Assembly: GCA_007117945.1 (NCBI GenBank)
Contig: SKTN01000042.1
Coordinates: 1-8,841 of the forward strand
Direction: 5' to 3'
DNA length: 8,841 bases
Origin: Nitriliruptoraceae bacterium
GTDB lineage: Bacteria; Actinomycetota; Nitriliruptoria; Nitriliruptorales; Nitriliruptoraceae
The notes beneath the pieces are model-generated. The model ran no database searches, was not told the DNA's origin, and saw only the letters and a list, made by a program, of their open reading frames with translations. Made by a program: the position numbers and the translations under genes. Below are positions 1-4,555 of this stretch, piece after piece (the stretch's first letter is position 1; each line of letters begins with the position of its first letter).

Positions 1-978
1 ATGGCCGTGGCCGTCGCGGCGCTGGCTGCCCGTCCCACCCGCCCGCGGGCGACGGTGAAGTTCCTGGCGGTGGCCGACGAGGAGGCCGGCGGCGCGCTGG
101 GCGCGGAGTGGATCGCGGACCACGCCTGGTCGGACGTGGCCTGCGACTACGTGCTGACGGAGTCGGGGGGCATCCCCGTGGACGGGGCCCGTGGGCGCTC
201 GATCGTGTTCGCCACCGCGGAGAAGGGCATCGGGTGGCGGCGGCTGACGGTCAGGGGCACCCCGGGACACGGCTCGATGCCCTACGGCGCCGACAACGCC
301 CTGGTGACCGCTGCCGAGGTGATCCGACGCATCACGGCCTACGACCCACCCCCCAGCCTCGGTGCCCACTGGCGTTCCTGGGTGGACCACCTCGACCTGC
401 CCGCGGAGCTGAAGGCGGGGCTGCTCGACGAGGGGCGCCTGGCCGACACCCTGGCGCAACTGGACCCGAAGCTCGCGCGCTACGCCCACGCCTGCACCCA
501 CACCACCTTCAGCCCCAACGTCGCCCGCGGGGGCACGAAGATGAACGTGATCCCCGACACCGTCCACCTCGACATCGACATCCGCACCCTGCCCGGCGTC
601 AACGAGGCGGAGGTGGACGCGATGCTCACCGAGGCGCTCGGCGACCTCGCCCACCGGGTCACGATCGTGCCCGGCGACGTCGGCCGCGCGGCGTCGGCCT
701 CACCCCAGGACACACCGCTGTTCGAGCTGCTCCGCCGGCGCGCCGCCGCCGTCCACCGCGGCAGCGAGGTCCTGCCGTGGATGACCGTCGGCGGGACCGA
801 CGCAGCCTTCTTCCGCCGCCGCGGCGTGCCGGCCTACGGTGCTGGCATGTTCAGCGCCGAGGTCCCCCTCGAGGAGTTCCAGAGCCGCTTCCACGGTCAC
901 GACGAACGCATCGACCTGCGCTCGCTCGGGCTGTCCACCCAGCTGTGGATCGACCTGGTGGACGGCCTCGCGGCGTGA
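1..978 (+). CDS. M20-family metallopeptidase/deacylase, 5'-truncated by window edge
   Basis: This is a zinc-dependent amidohydrolase of the M20 (ArgE/DapE/CPG2-like) clan, which removes acyl or amino-acid groups from peptide-like substrates; the exact substrate cannot be read. Visible parts, numbered from base 1, are ADEEAGG (E27 the likely general base, E28 a metal ligand), LTESGG (E54 a probable metal ligand), and a dimerisation domain from about residue 72 to 210 beginning with GTPGHGSMPYGADNA and containing KMNVIPD. These are followed by the C-terminal GGTDAAFFRRRGVPAYG and HGHDERID, where H298 is the expected last metal ligand. The ATG at base 1 is very probably an internal methionine: family members are 400-450 aa, and MAVAVAALAA matches the helix after the metal-binding Asp-x-Lys-Gly segment, so the first His and Asp ligands lie outside the window. 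It reads through to a TGA with no frameshift. The family call is firm; the substrate is unknown. Confidence 0.9.
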   Translation: MAVAVAALAARPTRPRATVKFLAVADEEAGGALGAEWIADHAWSDVACDYVLTESGGIPVDGARGRSIVFATAEKGIGWRRLTVRGTPGHGSMPYGADNALVTAAEVIRRITAYDPPPSLGAHWRSWVDHLDLPAELKAGLLDEGRLADTLAQLDPKLARYAHACTHTTFSPNVARGGTKMNVIPDTVHLDIDIRTLPGVNEAEVDAMLTEALGDLAHRVTIVPGDVGRAASASPQDTPLFELLRRRAAAVHRGSEVLPWMTVGGTDAAFFRRRGVPAYGAGMFSAEVPLEEFQSRFHGHDERIDLRSLGLSTQLWIDLVDGLAA

Positions 979-1216
979 GCTGCGACCACCGGTGGGGCGC
1001 GCAGCCGCAGCACTCGGGTGGGCCCCACGGCTGTGCGGCGCAGGTGGAGGGGTGCGCAGCCCGCGCGAACCCACTACTGCTGTAGGACCCTGGCCGTTAG
1101 GGTCGAAGGTCCGGGTTCGTGGTGTCGGGGATGGCAGCGCCATCCCCGCGTGTACCGCCACCGAACCCCCATGACGGCGCGGCCAGCGCGGCCGTGCGAC
1201 CGGAGGAAGAACACCC
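979..1216. other. Intergenic leader/terminator region before the DUF4399 gene
   Basis: The 238 bp hold no convincing gene. Just after the peptidase stop, GTGGGGC (992-998) can pair with GCCCCAC (1022-1028), and alternatively CAGCCG (1002-1007) with CGGCTG (1028-1033). Either could be part of a terminator; neither is followed by a T-run. Further right, GACCCT (1086-1091) pairs with AGGGTC (1099-1104). TAGGGT at 1098-1103 resembles an actinobacterial -10 element, but I see no good -35. A larger hairpin at 1113-1168 is listed separately. Confidence 0.45.
1113..1168 (+). promoter_or_regulatory. Extended hairpin in the 5' leader of the DUF4399 gene
   Basis: A perfect 10-bp stem, CGGGGATGGC (1126-1135) with GCCATCCCCG (1139-1148), closes on a 3-nt AGC loop. 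Outside it, GGGTTCG (1113-1119) pairs with CGAACCC (1162-1168), and an interrupted GTGG/CCGCCA pairing lies between, giving one long imperfect hairpin. It ends 48 nt before the ATG at 1217. It could be a structured 5' UTR, an attenuator, or a terminator for upstream transcription. I do not recognise a known riboswitch class. Confidence 0.5.
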
Positions 1217-1708
1217 ATGCCACACCTGACACGTTCGACACGGATGCTCCGCCTGCTCGCCCCACTGGCCGCCCTGGCCCTGGTGCTGGTCGCGTGCAAC
1301 GGCGATGACGCCCCCGAGGAGGCCACCGCCGAGGACTACGGCGGGATCGAGGACCAGCCCGACGACGCCGCGGCGAGCTTCACCTCGCCGCAGGACGGCG
1401 ACACCGTCAGCTCGCCCTTCACCGTGGAGCTGGCCGCCGAGAACGTGACCCTCGAGGAGGTCGGTGCGCCCGTCGCGGGCGAGGGGCACCTCCACGTGAT
1501 GGCCGACATCGGCTGCTACGAGACCGGTGAGCTGATCCCGGGCCCCAGCGACGAGGACGAGGCCGAGGGCCGCTTCCACCTCGGTGACGGCTCCGACTCC
1601 CGCGAGATCGACCTCGAGCCGGGCACCTACGAGCTGTGCGTGCAGCTCGGTGACGGGGTCCACACCGCCTTCGGCGACACGGAGACGATCACCGTCACCG
1701 TCGAGTGA
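1217..1708 (+). CDS. DUF4399-domain lipoprotein
   Basis: This is a 163-aa secreted lipoprotein of unknown role. Residues 1-27 form a lipoprotein signal: basic TRSTR, a hydrophobic run LLAPLAALALVLVA, and a lipobox LVAC with C27 as the lipidated cysteine. An acidic linker (about 28-54) follows. Residues 55-162 match DUF4399, a predicted small beta-sandwich: FTSPQDGDTVSSPFTV at its start, HLHVMAD (H91, H93), then FHLGDGS and LEPGTYELCVQLGDGVHTAFGD. C100 and C141 could form a disulphide outside the membrane. The ATG at 1217 has GGAGG at 1202-1206, a somewhat long 10-nt spacer; M10 (1244) is a possible but RBS-poor alternative. A strong hairpin follows the stop, so the gene looks monocistronic. 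Family members are generally described as hypothetical, and the conserved histidines hint at metal or ligand binding, which is inference. Confidence 0.85.
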   Translation: MPHLTRSTRMLRLLAPLAALALVLVACNGDDAPEEATAEDYGGIEDQPDDAAASFTSPQDGDTVSSPFTVELAAENVTLEEVGAPVAGEGHLHVMADIGCYETGELIPGPSDEDEAEGRFHLGDGSDSREIDLEPGTYELCVQLGDGVHTAFGDTETITVTVE

Positions 1709-1725
1709 GCTGATCCAGCGACCTC

Positions 1726-1761
1726 CGGTGCCCGCCCCGCGTGACCGTGGGGCGGGCACCG
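1726..1761 (+). terminator. Strong 16-bp stem-loop terminator after the DUF4399 gene
   Basis: CGGTGCCCGCCCC (1726-1738) is the exact reverse complement of GGGGCGGGCACCG (1749-1761). In RNA the stem continues inward by one G-U and two G-C pairs to a TGAC tetraloop. It begins 17 nt after the TGA of the lipoprotein gene. There is no U-tract, as is usual for GC-rich actinobacterial terminators. Confidence 0.8.
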
Positions 1762-1770
1762 TCGTAAGGT
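1741..1770 (+). promoter_or_regulatory. Candidate promoter for the DUF4126 gene, overlapping the terminator
   Basis: GTGACC at 1741-1746 matches TTGACA at four positions. It is followed after 18 nt by TAAGGT at 1765-1770, a TAnnnT -10 element. The predicted start falls at about 1777-1778, exactly at an ATG. The -35 lies in the inner stem and loop of the preceding terminator hairpin. The reading is by eye only. Confidence 0.35.
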
Positions 1771-1777
1771 GGGGACG

Positions 1778-1819
1778 ATGACCGCACCGAGGTGGAGGCT
1801 GCCGTGGACGCGGCGCTGA
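1778..1819 (+). other. Possible leaderless 13-codon upstream ORF
   Basis: ATG at 1778 sits 7 nt after the TAAGGT box, the spacing typical of leaderless actinobacterial messages. It encodes M-T-A-P-R-W-R-L-P-W-T-R-R, then TGA at 1817-1819. It is out of frame with, and overlaps, the GTG start of the DUF4126 gene at 1804. Translation would run through the downstream RBS, so it could couple or tune initiation. A chance ORF is equally plausible. Confidence 0.22.
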
Positions 1820-2451
1820 TCGGACTGCTGGCCGGCAGCGGCTGGTCCGCGGGCATCAACCTGTACGGCGCGGTCCTGGCGCTCGGGCTGTTCGGCCGGT
1901 TCGGGCCGGGCGGGGTGCCCGAGGTGCTCACCCGCACCGACACGCTGGTGATCGCCGGCGTGCTGTTCGCCCTGGAGTTCGCCGTCGACAAGATCCCGGT
2001 GCTGGACTCCGTGTGGGACCTCGCGCACACCCTGCTGCGCCCGGCGGGTGCCGCCGCGCTGGCCCTGCTGCTCACCGGTGAGGCCTCCTCCGCCCACCAG
2101 GCCCTGGCGGCCCTGGGCTCGGGTGGTCTGGCCCTCTCGGCCCACGCCACGAAGGCCACCACACGGCTGGCCGTGAACAGCTCGCCGGAACCGATCTCCA
2201 ACGCCGGGGTCAGCCTGCTCGAGGATGGGCTGGTGGCCACGGTGATCTGGTTCGCGGTGACCAACCCCGTCCTGGCGCTGGTCCTGGTGGTGGCGCTGGT
2301 GCTCGCCGGCACGGTCGTGACCGTCGTGCTGTTCCAGGCGGCGCGACGGGGCCTGAGGTCCTGGCGTGCGCGACGCCGTACCCGCCGGAGCGGACTGCCC
2401 ACGGGCCCGGGAGCCGTCAGCCCACGACGTCGAGGGCTACCACCAGGCTGA
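1804..2451 (+). CDS. DUF4126 family integral membrane protein
   Basis: This is a 215-aa membrane protein of the DUF4126 family, with no established function. The family signatures are clear: an N-terminal hydrophobic segment with GINLYGAVLALGLFGRFG (residues 17-34), EFAVDKIPVLDSVWDLAHTL (59-78) leading into RPAGAA, and ATKATTRLAVNSSPEPISN (115-133) followed by the LLED element. Hydrophobic stretches lie at about 4-30, 47-62, 80-92, 100-113 and 140-178. The last is followed by a very basic tail (RRGLRSWRARRRTRR) expected to be cytoplasmic. I chose GTG at 1804 because GGAGG at 1794-1798 is 5 nt before it; GTG at 1792 would lie at this RBS. The 3' end overlaps the convergent DUF2007 gene by 35 bp, and this overlap encodes the poorly conserved C-terminal tail. 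Family assignment is confident; function is not known. Confidence 0.85.
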   Translation: MDAALIGLLAGSGWSAGINLYGAVLALGLFGRFGPGGVPEVLTRTDTLVIAGVLFALEFAVDKIPVLDSVWDLAHTLLRPAGAAALALLLTGEASSAHQALAALGSGGLALSAHATKATTRLAVNSSPEPISNAGVSLLEDGLVATVIWFAVTNPVLALVLVVALVLAGTVVTVVLFQAARRGLRSWRARRRTRRSGLPTGPGAVSPRRRGLPPG

Positions 2452-2740
2452 TCAGTACCAGCGCGGCCACGATGCCGTAGATCGCGACGGGCGGGAGGCG
2501 CCGGCGGGGCTCCTCGGTGAGCGGGAGCCCGAGCGCCACACGGGCCTCGGCCCAGCGGTCCGCAGGCACCCGGACCTCGACGCCGCGCAGGGACAGTGGC
2601 AGGGCGCCGGCGTGGCCGGCGTCGTCGGCGTGGATCACCGCGTCGATGCCCGTGGCCTCCAGGGCGGTGCGCGCGACGTCCGCCTCCGCCCGCGAGGTGA
2701 AGCTGGCCACCTCGATCCAGTCCCTGCCTGCCGGACCCAT
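2417..2740 (-). CDS. DUF2007-domain protein with C-terminal membrane anchor
   Basis: This 107-aa protein has an N-terminal DUF2007 domain (described in family databases as a putative prokaryotic signal-transducing protein). It matches WIEVASFTSRAEADVARTAL (about residues 8-27), EATGIDAVIHADDAGH and GVEVRVPADRWAEARVAL (53-70). A hydrophobic helix at about 87-105 (VAIYGIVAALVLISLVVAL) should anchor it in the membrane with the domain in the cytoplasm. The ATG at 2740 has AGGAG at 2749-2753 with an 8-nt spacer. It follows arsC on the same strand with a 96-nt gap containing a hairpin, so it is probably a separate unit or weakly co-transcribed. Its last codons overlap the end of the convergent DUF4126 gene. 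No biochemical role is known to me. Confidence 0.8.
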   Translation of the reverse strand: MGPAGRDWIEVASFTSRAEADVARTALEATGIDAVIHADDAGHAGALPLSLRGVEVRVPADRWAEARVALGLPLTEEPRRRLPPVAIYGIVAALVLISLVVALDVVG

Positions 2741-2770
2741 GGCTGTCGCTCCTGCGGGTCGCCGCCGGGT

Positions 2771-2782
2771 GGCGCCGGCGCC
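2771..2782. repeat. 12-bp perfect palindrome upstream of the DUF2007 gene
   Basis: GGCGCCGGCGCC reads the same on both strands and lies about 30 bp upstream of the minus-strand ATG at 2740. It is flanked by two copies of CCTGCGGGT (from 2751 and 2781). It could be an operator or part of an RNA fold, but such words are not rare at this GC content. Confidence 0.35.
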
Positions 2783-2808
2783 TGCGGGTAGCAGGATGCC
2801 ACGCCGCG

Positions 2809-2827
2809 GGCGGGGGCGGGCCCCGCC
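2809..2827 (-). terminator. Candidate hairpin terminator after arsC
   Basis: On the minus strand, about 10 nt beyond the arsC stop, the plus-strand arms GGCGGGG (2809-2815) and CCCCGCC (2821-2827) form a 7-bp all-GC stem with a 5-nt loop. No U-tract follows. Its position just after the stop supports a terminator for the arsenic operon. Confidence 0.45.
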
Positions 2828-2836
2828 GTGCGCCCC

Positions 2837-3253
2837 TCAGGCCTCGGCGGGCCCCACACCGAGCTCGACCATCAGGCCGCGGACCCGCTGCTCGATGTCG
2901 TCACGGATCGGCCGCACGGAGTCGACGCCCTTGCCGGCGGGGTCCTCGAGCTCCCAGTCCAGGTAGCGCTTGCCCGGCAGGACGGGGCAGGCGTCGCCGC
3001 AGCCCATGCTGACGATGACGTCGGCGACCTCGACGGTCGCGTCGGTCCAGGTCTTGGGCTCCTGGTCGCTGATGTCGATGCCCTTCTCCTCCATCGCCTC
3101 CACTGCGGAGGGGTTGATGGCGTCCGCGGGTGCGGAGCCGGCGGAGAGCACGTCGATGCGGCCGTCGGCGAGGTGGCGGAGCCACCCTGCCGCCATCTGG
3201 GAACGACCGGCGTTGTGGACGCACAGGAACAGCACGGTGGGGTTGTCGGACAC
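2837..3253 (-). CDS. arsC: Arsenate reductase ArsC, LMW-phosphatase type with three cysteines
   Basis: This 138-aa cytoplasmic enzyme reduces arsenate to arsenite. It belongs to the low-molecular-weight tyrosine-phosphatase fold family, not the glutaredoxin-type ArsC. The catalytic P-loop is CVHNAGRS (C11 the nucleophile, R17 and S18 closing the loop). A second motif, SMGCGDACP, gives C85 and C89, matching the redox cysteines that relay the disulphide in the thioredoxin-coupled class. DWELEDPAG (99-107) supplies the acid loop aspartate. The length matches the family. The GTG start at 3253 has AGGAAGG at 3261-3267 with a 7-nt spacer. It lies 61 nt downstream of the ArsR-ArsC fusion on the same strand, so the two are a probable operon. 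The final thiol donor (thioredoxin or mycothiol/mycoredoxin) cannot be read. No arsenite exporter accompanies it in the window. Confidence 0.93.
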   Translation of the reverse strand: MSDNPTVLFLCVHNAGRSQMAAGWLRHLADGRIDVLSAGSAPADAINPSAVEAMEEKGIDISDQEPKTWTDATVEVADVIVSMGCGDACPVLPGKRYLDWELEDPAGKGVDSVRPIRDDIEQRVRGLMVELGVGPAEA

Positions 3254-3273
3254 GGGGTTGCCTTCCTGTCAGG

Positions 3274-3310
3274 GGTGCATCGTGCACCGGCACCGGCGGT
3301 CGCCGGCGAC
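3274..3310 (-). promoter_or_regulatory. Two dyad elements between the ArsR-ArsC fusion and arsC
   Basis: GGTGCA-TCG-TGCACC (3274-3288) is a perfect inverted repeat 7 bp upstream of the arsC ribosome binding site. GTCGCCGGCGAC (3299-3310) is a 12-bp perfect palindrome just after the stop codon of the fusion gene. They may act as an intercistronic RNA fold, an attenuator, or an internal operator. Confidence 0.35.
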
Positions 3311-3314
3311 GTCG

Positions 3315-4028
3315 TCAGGCCGCCTGTGCGCTGGCGGCGAGCAGTTCCACCCGCGCGGCCAGGCGGTCGTAGGCCCGTTGGAACTCGACCGGACCACCAC
3401 CGATCGGATCAGGGACGGACCAGTGCAGCGTCGGTGCGGGGAAGGGTGCGCCCGCTTCGTGCGCCCGGTCACACACCGACACCACCAGGTCGGGTGCGTC
3501 CTCCACCTCGTCGTAGCCGCGGGGTTCGCCGTCCAGCACCAGACCGTGCGCGCGGGCGGTCGCGACGGCCAGCGGGTGCACCTCACGCGCCGGCGAGGTG
3601 CCGGCCGATGCCGCGCGCCGCCCCGTTGCGCGGTGCCACAGGGCTGCGGCGAGCTGGGAGCGGGCGGCGTTGTGGGTGCAGACGAACAGCACCTGCTCCG
3701 CCCGCAGGGCCGGCTGCGGCCACAGCGTCGCCAACACCTCGGGTCGCAGGCGCACGTAGCGCCGGCGGCCGTCGCCCTGGGACGGCGTGCGCTCGACCAG
3801 GCCGGCTTCCTCGAGGACACCGAGGTGGAAGGCCAGCAGGTTCGACCCGAGCCCCGTGAGCTCCTGCAGTTCCGTGGGCGTGTGGTCCGACAGCTGCAGC
3901 GCCTCCACGATCGCCAGCCGCCGGGGCTCGCCGAGGGCGTGGTGGATCGCCGCCCGCGCCACACGGGTGCGCACGGCCTCGGCACCGAGGTGCACCTCGG
4001 ACCGTCGCTCCTCGGAGCCTCGCCCCAC
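3315..4028 (-). CDS. ArsR-type HTH regulator fused to an arsenate-reductase/LMW-phosphatase domain
   Basis: This 237-aa fusion has an N-terminal winged helix (about residues 23-94), with ALGEPRRLAIVEALQ, TPTELQELTG, NLLAFHLGVLEEAGLVER and the wing GDGRRRYVRL. A linker leads to a C-terminal LMW-phosphatase/ArsC domain (110-231) with P-loop CTHNAARS (C117 nucleophile, R123, S124), VSVCDRAHE (C186) and the acid loop HWSVPDP (D207). Such ArsR-ArsC fusions are known in actinobacteria and are expected to control and carry out arsenate metabolism. Only two cysteines are present: there is no ELCVCD-type arsenite site in the HTH and no C-terminal redox pair, so a mycothiol-type mechanism or a sensory role is possible. 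I chose GTG at 4028 (GAGG at 4037-4040, 8-nt spacer); GTG at 3995 is an alternative, and extension to a TTG at 4085 would run through the promoter and dyads. First gene of the arsenic operon. Confidence 0.88.
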   Translation of the reverse strand: MGRGSEERRSEVHLGAEAVRTRVARAAIHHALGEPRRLAIVEALQLSDHTPTELQELTGLGSNLLAFHLGVLEEAGLVERTPSQGDGRRRYVRLRPEVLATLWPQPALRAEQVLFVCTHNAARSQLAAALWHRATGRRAASAGTSPAREVHPLAVATARAHGLVLDGEPRGYDEVEDAPDLVVSVCDRAHEAGAPFPAPTLHWSVPDPIGGGPVEFQRAYDRLAARVELLAASAQAA

Positions 4029-4051
4029 GGGATCTACCTCGATGCTGATTG

Positions 4052-4069
4052 ACTCAAGTCTAGCTGAGT
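4052..4069. promoter_or_regulatory. Candidate ArsR-type operator dyad
   Basis: ACTCA (4052-4056) and TGAGT (4065-4069) form a perfect inverted repeat with an 8-bp spacer. It overlaps the proposed -10 box of the ArsR-ArsC fusion and lies 24 bp upstream of its start. The AT-richness stands out from the surroundings. An autoregulatory binding site is the simplest reading; the sequence is not an exact match to the classical ArsR site. Confidence 0.45.
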
Positions 4070-4085
4070 GACTAGCACCCCACAA
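4057..4085 (-). promoter_or_regulatory. Candidate promoter of the arsenic operon
   Basis: On the minus strand TTGTGG (4085-4080) is followed after 17 nt by TAGACT (4062-4057), a fair match to a housekeeping promoter. Transcription would start near 4050, about 20 nt before the GTG at 4028 and upstream of its GAGG ribosome binding site. The position supports the chosen start codon. Confidence 0.45.
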
Positions 4086-4096
4086 CGCCGGCGTTG
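4083..4096. promoter_or_regulatory. 14-bp perfect palindrome between divergent genes
   Basis: CAACGCCGGCGTTG is a perfect dyad in the short region between the arsenic operon and the zinc-ribbon gene. It overlaps the proposed -35 of the minus-strand promoter. On the plus strand it sits 10 bp before TAGGGT (4106-4111), a possible -10 for the zinc-ribbon gene, and so covers that promoter's -35 region. One bound regulator could affect both directions. Confidence 0.45.
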
Positions 4097-4138
4097 CGGG
4101 ACCAGTAGGGTCCCCGGACAGCCGTCGGGAGGTGTCAC

Positions 4139-4498
4139 GTGCCGGTCGTGGAGTGCCCGGCCTGCGGTGAGGACGAGGACCTCACCGGACAGCACGGGAC
4201 CGGGACCGACGACGCGCCGCGGCTGCTGCTGACCTGCGGTGCGTGCGGCGCCTCCTGGGACCGCGACACCGTCCCACGCTGCCGGTTGTGCGCAGCGGTC
4301 GACCTCGAGGCGATCCCGACCGCGACCCTGCAGGAGCACGGTCGCGGTGACCAGTGGGCACCCTCGGGCATCCGGCTCGCCTACTACTGCTGGAGCTGTG
4401 GTGGTCGCGACGTCACCTCGAGCGATCCCACGCCCGGCCCGACACCACCCCCGGGCGACAGCCGGGACCTGCGTGCCCTGCGTCGCCGCGGCGGCTGA
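4139..4498 (+). CDS. Small protein with two zinc ribbons
   Basis: This is a 119-aa protein I cannot assign to a named family. Four CxxC knuckles are evenly paired: CPAC (C6, C9) with CGAC (C33, C36), and CRLC (C48, C51) with CWSC (C84, C87), which predicts two treble-clef or zinc-ribbon units each binding one zinc. The first loop is rich in acidic residues (GEDEDLTGQHGTGTDD). The C-terminus is a Pro-rich tail ending in basic RALRRRGG. No catalytic motif, signal peptide or membrane segment is visible, so a cytoplasmic nucleic-acid- or protein-binding role is the likely guess. The GTG start at 4139 has GGAGG at 4128-4132 with a 6-nt spacer. guaB1 starts 57 nt after its stop, consistent with co-transcription; the arsenic operon is divergent. 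Confidence 0.75.
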   Translation: MPVVECPACGEDEDLTGQHGTGTDDAPRLLLTCGACGASWDRDTVPRCRLCAAVDLEAIPTATLQEHGRGDQWAPSGIRLAYYCWSCGGRDVTSSDPTPGPTPPPGDSRDLRALRRRGG

Positions 4499-4525
4499 GC
4501 ACCGGACCGAAGCACCCATCACCCC

Positions 4526-4539
4526 GCCCGTCAGCGGGC
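4526..4539 (+). repeat. Small hairpin before the guaB1 ribosome binding site
   Basis: GCCCG-TCAG-CGGGC forms a 5-bp stem with a 4-nt loop directly upstream of GGAAGG (4541-4546), the guaB1 ribosome binding site. It may affect translation or mark a weak terminator after the zinc-ribbon gene; it may also be chance. Confidence 0.25.
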
Positions 4540-4555
4540 AGGAAGGCAGGACACC

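Noticed and set aside
108..1085. A second 325-codon plus-strand frame over the peptidase
   Set aside because: Arg/Pro/Gly/His-rich shadow; the frame starting at base 1 holds all the M20 motifs.
1113..1168. GGGTTCG/CGAACCC arm as a tRNA T-arm
   Set aside because: No acceptor, D-arm or anticodon arm can be placed around it, and the core stem is too long for a tRNA.
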